A stretch of 64,000 bases of DNA, taken from Leisingera sp. ANG1 (lineage in GTDB: Bacteria > Pseudomonadota > Alphaproteobacteria > Rhodobacterales > Rhodobacteraceae). Positions 8,836 through 18,852 of the stretch are shown piece after piece. How positions within the stretch are numbered: the first letter of the stretch is position 1; each line of letters starts with the position of its first letter. Location: positions 124,001 to 188,000 of the forward strand of contig NZ_AFCF02000009.1 in NCBI RefSeq assembly GCF_000203975.2, given 5' to 3'. A program made the translations under genes and the position numbers. A model generated the notes under the pieces. It did not search any database, was not told the DNA's origin, and saw only the letters and a program-made list of their open reading frames with translations.

Positions 8836-9807
8836 ATGCAAAAAACGCTGAGCCTGCGCTGGCTGGAAGTTTTTCAGCTGATTTCGAAGTCCGGGTCTAT
8901 ACAAAAAGTGGCAGCAGAAACCGGGCTCTCGATCAGCACCGTGTCCAATCATCTGCGCAGCCTGGAAAGCGCGCTTGGCGTTGATCTGGTGGATCACACA
9001 CGCCGTCCGATGGGTCTGACGCCCGCAGGCGTGGTCTTTGCCCGCTATGTCTACGACGGGCTGATGACGCTAAGGCGGGGCGAAGCAGAAATACGCTCCG
9101 GCAGCTGGCAGCACGCAACCGATCTGCGCATGGCCCTATTGGATGACTTCGACAATGAAGTCGGCCCGGAGCTGTTCCAGTTCCTCTCCACCGCGCTGCC
9201 CCGGTGCAGCTTCCGGCACTACACCCGCCCCAGCCATGAGATCATCGAAAAACTGCAGGCGCAGAAACTGGATGCAGGCGTTGCCACCCGCCCGTCCGGG
9301 CTGCTCCCTGATCTGATCGAATACCCGCTGATGCGCGACCCGTTCATTCTGGTTGTCCCGGCAGGCTATTCCGGCAGCGTCGAGGATCTGACCAAGGCTG
9401 ACGCGCCGCTGCCCTTCTTGCGCTATTCCCGCGACCACACAATTGGCAAGCAGATCGAAACCCAGCTGACCCGGCTCAAGATCGCTCTGCCCAACCGCTT
9501 TGAACTGGAATGCAACCAATCCATCATAGGTCTGGTTTCCGAAGACAGCGGCTGGACCGTCACCACCGCCGCCAGCTACCATCGCGCCCAGCGCTTCCAC
9601 GACAAGGTCAAGGTCGTGCGCTTTCCTGGTAAAAGCTTTGCCCGCACGGTGTCGCTGTTTACAACCAGCGTCTACCCCGCGGCCACTTCCCAGCTCATTC
9701 ATGAAGCCCTGCAAAAGTCACTGCGCCTGCATTTCACCGATCCGATCACCCAGCGCTTTCCCTGGCTGGGCGAAGAGTTCCGGACCCTGCCGTCGGGCAC
9801 CGGCTGA
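8836..9807 (+). CDS. LysR-type transcriptional regulator
   Basis: A 323-residue LysR regulator: N-terminal winged HTH (residues ~5-64, with VAAETGLSISTVSNHLRSLE as recognition region) and a periplasmic-binding-like effector domain. A strong ribosome site (AAGGAGG) lies seven bases before the ATG. It is divergent from tauABC with a 206-base shared region and lies 144 bases ahead of the HisD-family gene on its own strand, so it probably controls one or both. ATTC-N6-GAAT at 8721-8734 in the shared region is a weak operator candidate. The effector is unknown. Confidence 0.85.
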   Translation: MQKTLSLRWLEVFQLISKSGSIQKVAAETGLSISTVSNHLRSLESALGVDLVDHTRRPMGLTPAGVVFARYVYDGLMTLRRGEAEIRSGSWQHATDLRMALLDDFDNEVGPELFQFLSTALPRCSFRHYTRPSHEIIEKLQAQKLDAGVATRPSGLLPDLIEYPLMRDPFILVVPAGYSGSVEDLTKADAPLPFLRYSRDHTIGKQIETQLTRLKIALPNRFELECNQSIIGLVSEDSGWTVTTAASYHRAQRFHDKVKVVRFPGKSFARTVSLFTTSVYPAATSQLIHEALQKSLRLHFTDPITQRFPWLGEEFRTLPSGTG

Positions 9808-9951
9808 CCGCTATTGCTATTCGAAACAAACATCCGTGTTTTTCGAAACCCGCCGGCCACGGGTTGACCATGAAGCCTGTCAGCAGCTGTCTTAGGCGCA
9901 ATCCGCGCCGTGCGCTCCCCGCGCATTCTGCGGCCCTTCGAGGAACATGAC

Positions 9952-11229
9952 ATGGCAATCACTTATTTGAAAAAGGCCCAGGCACGTCCTGCCACCGAAA
10001 GCAACGACATCCGCGATACCGTTGCAGTGATGCTGGCCAATATCCAGCGCGAGGGCGAGGAGGCCGTGCGCCGCTATGCGGAAAAGCTGGATGGCTGGAC
10101 CGGTCCGATCGTGGTCACAGACGCCCAGCGCCGTGCCGCTTGCAACCGGGTATCGCAGCAAACCAAGGACGACATCCAGTTTGCCCATGCCAACATCCGC
10201 CGCTTCGCCGAGGCGCAGAAATCCACGATGGGTGAATGCGAGGTGGAGGTGATCCCCGGCCTGATCGCAGGCCAGAAGCAGATCCCGGTATCCAGTGCCG
10301 GCTGTTACGTGCCGGGCGGCCGCTACAGCCATATCGCCAGCGCGCTGATGACCATCACCACCGCCAAGGTGGCAGGCGTGTCCCACATCACAGCGGTGTC
10401 GCCGCCGCGCTCCGGCAGCGGCATCCCCGATGCTATCGTCTATGCCATGGACCTATGCGGCGCAGACCTGATCCTGAACCTCGGCGGGGTGCAGGGCATT
10501 GCCTCCATGGCCCAGGGCCTGTTTGGCGCCCAGCCTGCCGACATTCTGGTCGGCCCCGGCAACTCCTATGTGGCAGAGGCCAAACGGATGCTGTTCGGAG
10601 AGGTTGGCATCGACATGTTTGCAGGTCCAACCGACTCGCTGGTGATTGCCGACCACACCGCCGATGCAGAGACCGTCGCCTGGGATCTTGTCAGCCAGTG
10701 CGAACACGGCGCCGACAGCCCGGTTTGGCTGATCACCACCAGCGAACTTCTGGCAACTGGGGTCATGGCCCGAGTACAGGGCCTGATCGACAGGCTGCCT
10801 GAACCCAACCTTTCCGCCGCCCACCGCGCCTGGCACGAACGCGCAGAGGTCGTTCTGTGCGAAACCCGCGAGGAGGCCGCCCAAGTGGCCGACCGCTATG
10901 CACCCGAACATCTGCAGGTGCAGGCCGAAGACCTAGATTGGTGGCTCGACCGCCTCTCCGCCTATGGCTCGCTGTTCCTGGGCAAGGAAACCACGGTATC
11001 CTTCGGCGACAAGAGCTCAGGCCCCAACCACGTGCTGCCGACCAGCGGCGCGGCGCGCTATACCGGCGGGCTGTCAGTGCACAAGTTCACCAAGACCGTG
11101 ACCTGGCAGCGCTGCAACGCCGCCGCCTCGCATGAACTGGCCCAGCGCACCGCGCGGATCAGCCGGATGGAAGGAATGGAAGGCCACGCCATCGCCGCCG
11201 AAATGCGGCTGATGCCCGAGACGGTTTAA
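9952..11229 (+). CDS. hpsN: Histidinol dehydrogenase family protein, probable sulfopropanediol 3-dehydrogenase
   Basis: A 425-residue NAD-dependent zinc dehydrogenase of the HisD fold. The HisD zinc and catalytic residues are kept: SQCEHGADS (Gln and His ligands), YAPEHL (Glu-His pair), GDKSSGPNHVLPTSG (Asp ligand) and a C-terminal EGMEGHA (His ligand). HpsN of Ruegeria and Cupriavidus, a HisD relative, oxidises (R)-2,3-dihydroxypropane-1-sulfonate to sulfolactate. The assignment here rests on the divergent HisD type, isolation from his genes and a tau-type sulfonate importer next door; a true histidinol dehydrogenase is the alternative. The start at 9952 follows GAGG at eight bases; an upstream start at 9910 lacks one. 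It converges on nosL. Confidence 0.68.
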   Translation: MAITYLKKAQARPATESNDIRDTVAVMLANIQREGEEAVRRYAEKLDGWTGPIVVTDAQRRAACNRVSQQTKDDIQFAHANIRRFAEAQKSTMGECEVEVIPGLIAGQKQIPVSSAGCYVPGGRYSHIASALMTITTAKVAGVSHITAVSPPRSGSGIPDAIVYAMDLCGADLILNLGGVQGIASMAQGLFGAQPADILVGPGNSYVAEAKRMLFGEVGIDMFAGPTDSLVIADHTADAETVAWDLVSQCEHGADSPVWLITTSELLATGVMARVQGLIDRLPEPNLSAAHRAWHERAEVVLCETREEAAQVADRYAPEHLQVQAEDLDWWLDRLSAYGSLFLGKETTVSFGDKSSGPNHVLPTSGAARYTGGLSVHKFTKTVTWQRCNAAASHELAQRTARISRMEGMEGHAIAAEMRLMPETV

Positions 11230-11250
11230 AACCCTAGGGAGGCGCCGTTC

Positions 11251-11769
11251 TCAGGACGGCGTCTCCAGCTGCTGGTCCAGATCAACCGGTCCAAGCACCG
11301 CCTCGTCCGGGATGCTGTCAAACCCGGCAACAGTGCCCCCATACCGCTTGGCAAACCGCGCAGCTTCTTCCGGCGAGGAAAAGGGCACAACCTCCGGCGC
11401 GCCCATGCCGCCAGCGGCGTTGGATCCGACCACGAAATGCGCACCCTTGGCATCAATCCAGTTTTCAGTGCCGGGATGTTCCCAGCTTCGTGCTGCGCCC
11501 ATGTCGCTCACATATATCGCGGTGATCTCCGCATCACGTTCCGGGCTTTTCACATAGGCCGCCAGATCGCGCACCTGGGCAAAGAACAGCGGTGTAGGGA
11601 AACCGTCCAGATGGATCTGCCCCTTGGGTCCGCCATGTTCAGCCACATTCATCTGGCAGAAGTAGCTGAGCGCCGCTTCGGTCAGCTCCACCGGCGCAGG
11701 CGGTGCCTTGGCCTCTTCTTCCTGGCAGGCAGGCAGGACCAGCGCAGCCGCAAGGATCAGGCGTTTCAT
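11251..11769 (-). CDS. nosL: NosL copper chaperone lipoprotein
   Basis: A 172-residue lipoprotein beginning MKRLILAAALVLPAC, whose LPAC lipobox places it in the membrane facing the periplasm. The mature part has LSYFCQMNVAEHGGPKGQI, the conserved NosL region with the Cys and Met residues that bind Cu(I) for nitrous oxide reductase maturation. The start at 11769 is fixed by a four-base overlap (ATGA) with nosY. It is the last gene of the nos cluster and converges with the HpsN-like gene; a stem with one wobble at 11238-11266 spans the junction. Confidence 0.92.
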   Translation of the reverse strand: MKRLILAAALVLPACQEEEAKAPPAPVELTEAALSYFCQMNVAEHGGPKGQIHLDGFPTPLFFAQVRDLAAYVKSPERDAEITAIYVSDMGAARSWEHPGTENWIDAKGAHFVVGSNAAGGMGAPEVVPFSSPEEAARFAKRYGGTVAGFDSIPDEAVLGPVDLDQQLETPS

Positions 11770-12587
11770 GGCTCTACCCTCCGGAACGCGGCACAGGCCA
11801 GCAGGAAGCCCAGCGCGGGCCACAGCACCAGCGACAGTGGTGCGGCCCAGCCGGGCAGCGCTCTGGCAGCCCCAGCCATACCACTGGAAAGGGCCACGCT
11901 TTCGGAGGCTGCGACATTCCACAGCCGGAACGCATCCGCCGGGTTGGCAACCATCACCCAGGGGAAAATCTTCTGGGTAAAGACCCCGCCGCTGTCCATC
12001 ACCACGGCCCCTAGCAGTCCCAGGTCATAAAGCACCACAAACACCAGCCACACGCCCGCAGACAGACCCGCGGCAGCTGTTGCACTGCTGCTGAGCGCCG
12101 ACAGCGCATAGCCCAGCACCAAGAACACCGCACCCAGCAGGATTGATGTCAGCACCAGCCGCCCCAGCGCCATAAAGCTCTCTGTACCTGCACCGCCGAA
12201 CCAGGCGGCCACGGCCCCTGCCGCGCCAAAGCCGATGCACATGGCAACAGACAAGGCGGCCAGATGCGCCATCAGCTTGCCCAGCAGGATCTCCGCACGG
12301 CCCGCAGGATAGGCCAGGAGCAGGGCAAGACTGCCCCGGTCCCGGTCGCCCGCCACCGTGTCAAATCCCATCATCAGAGCCAGGAGCGGCGCCAGGTAGA
12401 CCGACAGCGTGGTCATCGAGGCGACCGAAACGGTCAGCATATCCACCCCCAGCGTTCCCGTCGGCGCCGATCCGGCAAAGGACAGCGCCAGCGCAAAGGC
12501 CAGCATGATCAGCGTCGCCATGAAAAGCCAGCGGTTGCGGCGCAGAATCAGCATCTCGGCGCGGGCAATGGCAAAGGCACGTCTCAT
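11766..12587 (-). CDS. nosY: NosY, ABC permease for nitrous oxide reductase maturation
   Basis: A 273-residue inner-membrane protein with about six hydrophobic segments, starting MRRAFAIARAEMLILRRNRW. It is the membrane component of the NosDFY ABC complex needed for assembly of the CuZ cluster of NosZ. The region FDTVAGDRDRGSLALLL is typical of ABC-2-type permeases. Both ends overlap neighbours by four bases (nosF upstream, nosL downstream), so the three are translationally coupled. Confidence 0.9.
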   Translation of the reverse strand: MRRAFAIARAEMLILRRNRWLFMATLIMLAFALALSFAGSAPTGTLGVDMLTVSVASMTTLSVYLAPLLALMMGFDTVAGDRDRGSLALLLAYPAGRAEILLGKLMAHLAALSVAMCIGFGAAGAVAAWFGGAGTESFMALGRLVLTSILLGAVFLVLGYALSALSSSATAAAGLSAGVWLVFVVLYDLGLLGAVVMDSGGVFTQKIFPWVMVANPADAFRLWNVAASESVALSSGMAGAARALPGWAAPLSLVLWPALGFLLACAAFRRVEP

Positions 12588-13480
12588 TTGCGGTCCTCCC
12601 CGGAGTAATGGCGATAGAGGTCTTCGAGCCGCGGCGGCACCATGTCGATATCGGCCACCGCATCGCCCATGGCTGCGATCTTGCGCAGCTCGGCCATTTT
12701 GTCTTGCGGTGAACACAGGACCTCGACCGAGGCGCCGTTGATCCGCCGCCCGCCTGTCTCAACAGCAATCCGGTCGGCGTGCGCGCCGCTGGCCTGCACC
12801 CGCAGCTTGACCGGCAGCCCGGCCTGGGCCGACAGGCCCGCCAGCGTGTCATCCGCCACTTTCACACCCTTGCGCAGAATGGCGATGCGGTCGGTGCGCG
12901 CCTCCACCTCAGTCAGCGCGTGGGAGGCGATCAGCACCGCCGCACCCTGCTCTGCCAGCTCATTGATGATGGCATAGAGGTCCTGGCGCGAGATCGGGTC
13001 CAGCCCGCTGGTGGGTTCGTCCAGCAGCGCCAATTTCGGGCGGCCCAGCAGCACTTGGGCTAGCCCCAACCGCTGCCGCATCCCCTTGGAATAGGCGCCG
13101 ATGCGGCGGTGCATGGCTTCGCCCAGACCAACCCGCTCCAAAAGGCCATTAATGTCGGCGCGTTCGCCCGCAAGCCGGGCAAACAAGGACAGCTGTTCAT
13201 GCCCGGTCAATGCCGGGTGAAAGCTGACGGCTTCCGGCAGAAAAGCCGTGGCAGCCCGTGCTGTGGCACTGCCAGGTGCCGCGCCGCAGATGCGGATGCT
13301 GCCGCCCTCATGCCGGATCAGGCCCAGAACGGCCTTGATCAACGTCGACTTGCCCGCGCCGTTGTGGCCCAACAGCGCCAGCCGTTCGCCCGGCGCGATG
13401 TCCAGGTCGATGCCATGCAGCACTTGTGTCTTGCCTCGGAACTTGTCCAGCGCGCGGATCTGCAGCGGAGAGTTATCCAT
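12584..13480 (-). CDS. nosF: NosF, ABC ATPase for nitrous oxide reductase maturation
   Basis: A 298-residue ATPase with Walker A GHNGAGKSTL near residue 38, signature YSKGMRQRLGLAQVLLG, Walker B LALLDEPTSGLDP and an H-loop ASHALTEVEAR. It powers the NosDFY complex. The ATG at 13480 overlaps the end of nosD by eight bases; a TTG at 13489 is a less likely start. Confidence 0.92.
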   Translation of the reverse strand: MDNSPLQIRALDKFRGKTQVLHGIDLDIAPGERLALLGHNGAGKSTLIKAVLGLIRHEGGSIRICGAAPGSATARAATAFLPEAVSFHPALTGHEQLSLFARLAGERADINGLLERVGLGEAMHRRIGAYSKGMRQRLGLAQVLLGRPKLALLDEPTSGLDPISRQDLYAIINELAEQGAAVLIASHALTEVEARTDRIAILRKGVKVADDTLAGLSAQAGLPVKLRVQASGAHADRIAVETGGRRINGASVEVLCSPQDKMAELRKIAAMGDAVADIDMVPPRLEDLYRHYSGEDRK

Positions 13481-14741
13481 CCTGTTCAACCTTTCTGGCG
13501 GCCCCAGGCCGCTCTGGCCGCATCAGCGGGTGGCTGTCGATCACCCCGCCGGGCAGCAGCGCCGGGAACGCCGACTGCGACCAGCGCACCAGCTGCACCG
13601 CGGGCGATCCCATCAGCAGTTTCGCCGCCGGCTGTGTCCACAGCACATGGTCCATGCTGTCATTCGGACGGTAGGGCGCATCGGCGATGCCATCCCCGTC
13701 CACGTCGAAACCCGCGAAGTCGGACCAGTAGTTGCCCTGGCCGGCCTCGCTCCACTCCACCCATTTGGTGGAGACAAATTTCACCTGATGCCGATTGCCG
13801 ACAAAGGCGTTGCCAACCATCCGGTTGCCGTCGCTGCCCGCGGTGAAGTGGATGCCGATGCCGCAGCCCTCGAACCAGTTGCCGGAGAAATCATTCTTGT
13901 GCGCGTTGTAGAGGAAGGTGCATTTGTCCTTGGCGCCTTTCACATAGTTGCCGCGCACCTCGCCCTGGTTGGCATAGTTCAGCATCACCCCGTGATCGCG
14001 GTCATTCAGCGAGACATTCCCGGTCACCTTGACCCGTTTCGAGAACATCACCGCATAACCCAGGTGATTGCCGATCGAGACATTGCCCGAAACCTCGGAA
14101 TTATCGGCGTACATATAATGCACCGCGAAACGCAGGTCGCGGAAGGTGTTGTTTGTGAAGGCGTTCTTCTTGGAGCTGTTCACAAAGATCCCGTCGCGGC
14201 CAAAACGGATATCGTTGCCGTCGACCACCGCGCCCGGCGCGTTCCACACATAGACCCCGTTGCCGCGGGCGTTCATGTGCCGGTCCAGGCGTCCCTCGAT
14301 CCAGTTGCCCTGCACCAGACTGTCTGTGGCGCCATGAATATCCACGCCGTATAGGTTGCCCAGCAGCACATTGTTGAGGATCTGCGGCGCCTGTGCGGTC
14401 TTGGTAAGCTTGATGCCGCTGTCGATCTCCTGATGCGAGGAGCCGGAGCCAGCAACGGTCAGGTTCTGAACGGTCACGCCCGGTCCGGTCACAGTGATCA
14501 CCGATCCCTTGCCCTGTCCGTCCAACGTGGCATGGCCTTGCCCGTCCAGCGTCACCGGCCGGTCCAGCACCAGGGTTTCGGCGTATTCGCCGGGGGCGAG
14601 GCGGAGGGTGTCGCCATCCGCCGCCTGCGCCAGTGTTTCAGCGATGGCCCCTGCCCGATTGGGCACATCCCAATCCGCCGCCCACGCGGGCGCCAGGCCG
14701 GCAAGGGCCGCAACCAGGGATATGGGCAGGAGCCGTTTCAT
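13473..14741 (-). CDS. nosD: NosD, periplasmic copper-handling protein
   Basis: A 422-residue exported protein with a Sec signal peptide (MKRLLPISLVAALAGLAPAWA) followed by a right-handed parallel beta-helix of CASH/NosD repeats; recurring N-x-x-x-G-N turns (for example EVSGNVSIGNHLGYAVMFS) are visible through the middle. NosD delivers or scaffolds copper for the CuZ site with NosF and NosY. The start at 14741 follows the nosZ stop by two bases; the reading frame is open further upstream, but that part lies within nosZ. Confidence 0.93.
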   Translation of the reverse strand: MKRLLPISLVAALAGLAPAWAADWDVPNRAGAIAETLAQAADGDTLRLAPGEYAETLVLDRPVTLDGQGHATLDGQGKGSVITVTGPGVTVQNLTVAGSGSSHQEIDSGIKLTKTAQAPQILNNVLLGNLYGVDIHGATDSLVQGNWIEGRLDRHMNARGNGVYVWNAPGAVVDGNDIRFGRDGIFVNSSKKNAFTNNTFRDLRFAVHYMYADNSEVSGNVSIGNHLGYAVMFSKRVKVTGNVSLNDRDHGVMLNYANQGEVRGNYVKGAKDKCTFLYNAHKNDFSGNWFEGCGIGIHFTAGSDGNRMVGNAFVGNRHQVKFVSTKWVEWSEAGQGNYWSDFAGFDVDGDGIADAPYRPNDSMDHVLWTQPAAKLLMGSPAVQLVRWSQSAFPALLPGGVIDSHPLMRPERPGAARKVEQDG

Positions 14742-14743
14742 GG

Positions 14744-16651
14744 TTACGCGCTCCGCGGCTCGACCAGCATCCGGCCGCGCATTTCCATGTGCAGCGCGTG
14801 GCAGAACCACTGGCAGTAGTACCAGTGCACGCCCGGGCGCTCCGCCTTGAAGGTGACAGAGGCAGTTGCCAGCGGCCCGACTTCCATAGCGATGCCGAAG
14901 TTCGACAGGCAGAAGCCGTGGGTCAGGTCGTCGATGTCGTCCAGGTTGGTGACATAGACAGTGACCTCGTCGCCTTGCTTCACCGTGAACTTCTCCAGGC
15001 TGAAGTTCGGCGCCTGGCTCGACATGTAGACCCGCACCTTGTCGCCGTCGCGGATGATGGTGTCCTGATAGTCGTCCAGATCGACGCCATCCGCCTCTGC
15101 CTGCTTGCGCGCGTCTTCCCACATTGGGTCGTTGCGCTGCCAGGTGCTGGCCGGGTTCACCTTGGAACGGTGAACAAGGATCGAGTCATGCGGCTCGGCA
15201 AAGGTCGGGCCATCGTGCACTACCTTCATCTTGTCGCCGGAGATGTCGATCAGCTGCTCGTTCTCGGGCTTCAGGGGGCCGACGTTCAGGAACCGGTCCT
15301 TGGAGAACTTGTTCATCGAGATCAGCCACTTGCCGTCTGCCTCGGCGGTTTCACCCATGGAAGTCGAGTTGTGGCCCGGCTGGTACTGCACATCAACCTT
15401 GTCCATAATCGGGTCCACATCGGCGCCGGCATAGGCCTCGATCGCCTTGGCGATGTCCCATTTCACCACCTGGCTGTCCAGGAACAGGGTGGTGTAGGCA
15501 TAGCCGCGGTTGTCGAAGGCGGTGTGAAGCGGGCCAAGGCCCAGCTGCGGTTCCGCCACAATGGCAGAGCGCGGATCGGCGTTGTCGCTGAACAGCGCAT
15601 CGACCTTCTCAACATCAATGACCGAAACCGTCGGCGACAGCTTGCCGTTGATCATGATGTGCTTTTTGTCGGGTGCAGCGTTCACACCGTGCGGCGAGTT
15701 CGGGATCGGAATGTAGCGGGTGAAGTTCTTGCCGGACTCCTTGCGCCCGTCCACGACTTTGGCCCCGTTCAGCTCCTGATAGTCGCCTGCCGCAATTGCC
15801 TCTTCAATCGCCTTGATGTTGAAGACAACAACGTGGTCCAGCTCGCTCTCGGTCATCTCGGCCAGGTTCATGCCCATTTCCGAGTTGTAAGAGGTCGAGA
15901 AGGCGTATTTGCCCTGATAATCGCAATCAGTGTTGTCCAGGTTGCCCGAGACGATCACCTGCCAGGCGACTTCCATGGTGTCGCCGTCGATGGCCGAGAA
16001 GATGTTCACATATTGCGACGGATCATCCAGGATCTGGCCGTCGTTGATCAGCGGCGCCTCGTGCTCGCCGTTGGCAAAGACATAGCCGGTGCGCGGGAAC
16101 TTCTGCGGGCGCAGGCCGTGGATGTCCTTGGCGTTCGGGATCTCGATGATCTTGTCGCACTTCATCACGTCGCAGCGTACGCGGGCGACGCGGGTGTTGG
16201 CCTTGTCGTTCATGAACAGGTAGCGGCCGTCATATGTGCCGTCAGTGAACGACATATGCGGGTGGTGCAGGTCGCCGTTGTCATAGGTGACTTTGCCGTT
16301 GGCGGCCAGGAATTCCTTGGTCTCCGGCAGCAGGCCTTCGGTCAGGATCTTCAGCGATTCATTGGTCTGGCCCCAGCCGGTGGCGGAGCAACGGTTGAAC
16401 ACCGGCACCCTCATCAGCTCGCGCATGGACGGCACACCCATGATGCGCAGCTCGCCTGTCTGGCCGGAAGACCAGAAGCCGTAGTATTCGTCCAGCTCGC
16501 CCGGCTCCAGGCCGAAACCGGCAGCCTGTGCAGGCTTTGCGCCCAGCAGCGCAGAGCCGGCACCGGTGGCCGCCAGAACGGCACCGGAGGCGGTGGCCCC
16601 TAGAAGGCCGCGGCGGGTGACGGGCAGTTTGTTTTTCAGTTCTTCAGACAT
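14744..16651 (-). CDS. nosZ: Nitrous-oxide reductase NosZ (clade I, Tat-exported)
   Basis: A 635-residue periplasmic copper enzyme that reduces N2O to N2. The N-terminal [12 protein letters not shown] motif is a twin-arginine signal, marking clade I. A seven-blade propeller domain carries CuZ histidines, including DLHHPH and EPHDS; the C-terminal cupredoxin domain has the CuA motif [12 protein letters not shown] (Cys613, Cys617, His621, Met624). Length matches the family. The start at 16651 follows GAGGACG; longer readings into the nosR intergene are unlikely. It lies 11 bases after nosR. Confidence 0.97.
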   Translation of the reverse strand: MSEELKNKLPVTRRGLLGATASGAVLAATGAGSALLGAKPAQAAGFGLEPGELDEYYGFWSSGQTGELRIMGVPSMRELMRVPVFNRCSATGWGQTNESLKILTEGLLPETKEFLAANGKVTYDNGDLHHPHMSFTDGTYDGRYLFMNDKANTRVARVRCDVMKCDKIIEIPNAKDIHGLRPQKFPRTGYVFANGEHEAPLINDGQILDDPSQYVNIFSAIDGDTMEVAWQVIVSGNLDNTDCDYQGKYAFSTSYNSEMGMNLAEMTESELDHVVVFNIKAIEEAIAAGDYQELNGAKVVDGRKESGKNFTRYIPIPNSPHGVNAAPDKKHIMINGKLSPTVSVIDVEKVDALFSDNADPRSAIVAEPQLGLGPLHTAFDNRGYAYTTLFLDSQVVKWDIAKAIEAYAGADVDPIMDKVDVQYQPGHNSTSMGETAEADGKWLISMNKFSKDRFLNVGPLKPENEQLIDISGDKMKVVHDGPTFAEPHDSILVHRSKVNPASTWQRNDPMWEDARKQAEADGVDLDDYQDTIIRDGDKVRVYMSSQAPNFSLEKFTVKQGDEVTVYVTNLDDIDDLTHGFCLSNFGIAMEVGPLATASVTFKAERPGVHWYYCQWFCHALHMEMRGRMLVEPRSA

Positions 16652-16662
16652 AACGTCCTCCT

Positions 16663-18852
16663 TCAGGAAACTTTTGTCCTGTTCGCGTTGGGGTGATTGG
16701 CAGGCGGCCTGCCCAGAGCAATCTCCGGACCCGGGCTGCCGGTCTTGGCCCGGCGTTTCAGCTGTTTGATCACAACCGGGCATTTGGCTTCGGATTGGTA
16801 CAGAACCTGGCAATGCAGGCAGTTCACACATTCGTTCGGATTGATCTCACCGGTCGGGTGGATGGCCTGAACGGGGCACTCGTTGGCACAGGTCTGGCAG
16901 GGGCTGCCGCATTCCTTGTAGCGGCGCAGCCAGTCGAACATCCGCACCCGCGCCGGGATCGCCAGCGCCGCGCCCAGCGGGCACAGGTAGCGGCAGTAGA
17001 AACGCTCGATGAACAGCCCGGCCAGCAGCAGCAGCAAGGCAAAGACAACAAACGGCCAGTCGCGCACGAATTTCAGAATGATCGCGGTTTTGAACGGCTC
17101 CACCTCGGCATAGGTTTCGGCCAGCGGGATCGATACCATCGAGAGGCCGAACAGGCCGAGAAAGATCATGTATTTCGCAGGCCACAGGCGCTCATGCAGG
17201 CCCCACGGCAGAGTGATCTGCGGCACCTTGAAGGCGCGGGCAACCTTATTGGTCAGCTCTTGCAGCGCGCCAAACGGGCACAGCCAGCCGCAATAAGCGC
17301 CCCGCCCCCAGAACAGAAGTGCGGCGGCAACGGCAAACCACTGAATGAAAACCAGCGGGTCCAGCAGAAACGCATCCCAGGAAAACCCGCTGCGCAAAGA
17401 CCCCGCCAGCGCCATCAGGTTCACCACGCTCAGCTGCGCATTGGCATACCAGCCCAGGAACACCAGGGTGACAGTCAGGTATCCGATGCGGAACCAATAA
17501 AAGATGCGCGCATTCACAGTGGCCTGGAATTGGAAGAAGAACACTGCCGTCAGCACCAGCAACATCACACCCAGCACACTGATTTCCAGCGTCCGGTCCT
17601 TCCAGATCCGCTGCCAAAGCGCGGCCTTCGCAGCCGCCTCACCGGTGTCGTCTTCCACCACTTTGGGCGCAGGCGCGGCAGGCAGCAGATATTGTTCCGG
17701 CAGCTTGTAGCCCAGATCAAACGTCAGGAACGTCCGCTCCAGCGCGCCCACGGACCGCTGCACCAGCAATTGCAGGCGGAAGGGTTCAGCCGGGTCGAAC
17801 TCCGCATCTGCCGGGATCTTGAACAGGTCCAGCTCTGCAAAGCTGGGGCTGTCACCAGTTGCCAGTTCCCCCAGCCGCTTGTGCTGCTTGTCAAAGAACC
17901 GCACCGAGGCATCACCCTGGATCAGCTGGATGCGGTCGAAGATGCCCCCGCGCACATAGCCCGAGCCTTTGAAGCTGTAGCTGCCCCGTCCCAGCACCAG
18001 AATGGCGTGCTCGCCTTCCTTCAGCCAGGATTGCAGGTTCCGGTACTCCGCCTCGCCCAGCAGCGACTTGCCGACGGAGGGAACGGAAACCAGCGCCATA
18101 TGCATGTCGATGAAAGTGTCGTCCGGGGCACCCGGCTCCGGCCGCTTGATCGCGCGCTGATCGCCAGTGGCCTCAAAGGCCGCGTTGATCTGACCCACGT
18201 CCAGCGTCATCCGCCGAACAGAGCCGTCGCCTGCCAGTGTGGTCCAGTCCGAAACTTCTTCGCGGGCCATATCAACCTCGCGCTTCGGCCCGTCGGCCTG
18301 CACCGGTGACAGGCCGCCCAGCCCCAGCGCGCGGGCCACTTTAATACCTGCCCGCACCAGGCTGTCGTCGATCACCATGATCGTGACCGTCGCGCCGGAG
18401 ATGATGTCGAGGTCATGGGCATCACCGCCCGCCACCGCCTCGGCCTTTAGATCCAGCCCGGCATAGCCTTCGGTCAGCTTGACCATTTTGGAATTAGGAA
18501 TGCCGATCAGCACAATCGGCTCGGAGTGTTTGACCAGCTTCACGCCGGTCAGCACCGCATCGTTATCAATCGCGGCCACCACGTGGATCGGCTTGCCGCT
18601 ATAGCCGGTGGTGCCCACGAAATCTGAGGTCAGGAAGGCATAGGCAACCGTCTCGCCCGCCTTCAAAACCGGCGCCACCGGCACATCGGCGCGCACCGGG
18701 CCAAATGCCTCGGCGCCGGGCACCAGATCAGCGGGTGTCAGTTCTGTCAGGAAGGAGTCGAGGCTGTCTGCCTCAGCGGTCACCGCACATACAGCGGTGA
18801 GTGTCATCACAAGGGCTGTCAGCCAGCCCCGGAAGGCGCGTGTCAGGACCAT
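16663..18852 (-). CDS. nosR: NosR, membrane FMN and iron-sulfur regulator/electron donor
   Basis: A 729-residue polytopic protein required for nos expression and electron supply to NosZ. A signal-anchor (residues 1-27) precedes a periplasmic FMN-binding domain with DIISGATVT, whose Thr is the covalent FMN site. Several TM helices follow, bearing the [13 protein letters not shown] and [12 protein letters not shown] motifs. The cytoplasmic tail carries two ferredoxin-type clusters ([13 protein letters not shown] and CVNCLHC). Its start overlaps the upstream gene by ten bases. Confidence 0.95.
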   Translation of the reverse strand: MVLTRAFRGWLTALVMTLTAVCAVTAEADSLDSFLTELTPADLVPGAEAFGPVRADVPVAPVLKAGETVAYAFLTSDFVGTTGYSGKPIHVVAAIDNDAVLTGVKLVKHSEPIVLIGIPNSKMVKLTEGYAGLDLKAEAVAGGDAHDLDIISGATVTIMVIDDSLVRAGIKVARALGLGGLSPVQADGPKREVDMAREEVSDWTTLAGDGSVRRMTLDVGQINAAFEATGDQRAIKRPEPGAPDDTFIDMHMALVSVPSVGKSLLGEAEYRNLQSWLKEGEHAILVLGRGSYSFKGSGYVRGGIFDRIQLIQGDASVRFFDKQHKRLGELATGDSPSFAELDLFKIPADAEFDPAEPFRLQLLVQRSVGALERTFLTFDLGYKLPEQYLLPAAPAPKVVEDDTGEAAAKAALWQRIWKDRTLEISVLGVMLLVLTAVFFFQFQATVNARIFYWFRIGYLTVTLVFLGWYANAQLSVVNLMALAGSLRSGFSWDAFLLDPLVFIQWFAVAAALLFWGRGAYCGWLCPFGALQELTNKVARAFKVPQITLPWGLHERLWPAKYMIFLGLFGLSMVSIPLAETYAEVEPFKTAIILKFVRDWPFVVFALLLLLAGLFIERFYCRYLCPLGAALAIPARVRMFDWLRRYKECGSPCQTCANECPVQAIHPTGEINPNECVNCLHCQVLYQSEAKCPVVIKQLKRRAKTGSPGPEIALGRPPANHPNANRTKVS

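Noticed and set aside
11238-11266. Stem GGAGGCGCCGT/ACGGCGTCTCC as a terminator between hpsN and nosL
   Set aside because: It overlaps the end of nosL, contains a wobble and is not followed by a T-run on either strand.
14633-16603. 656-codon plus-strand open frame opposite nosZ
   Set aside because: Antisense to NosZ, whose copper motifs are unmistakable; no ribosome site.
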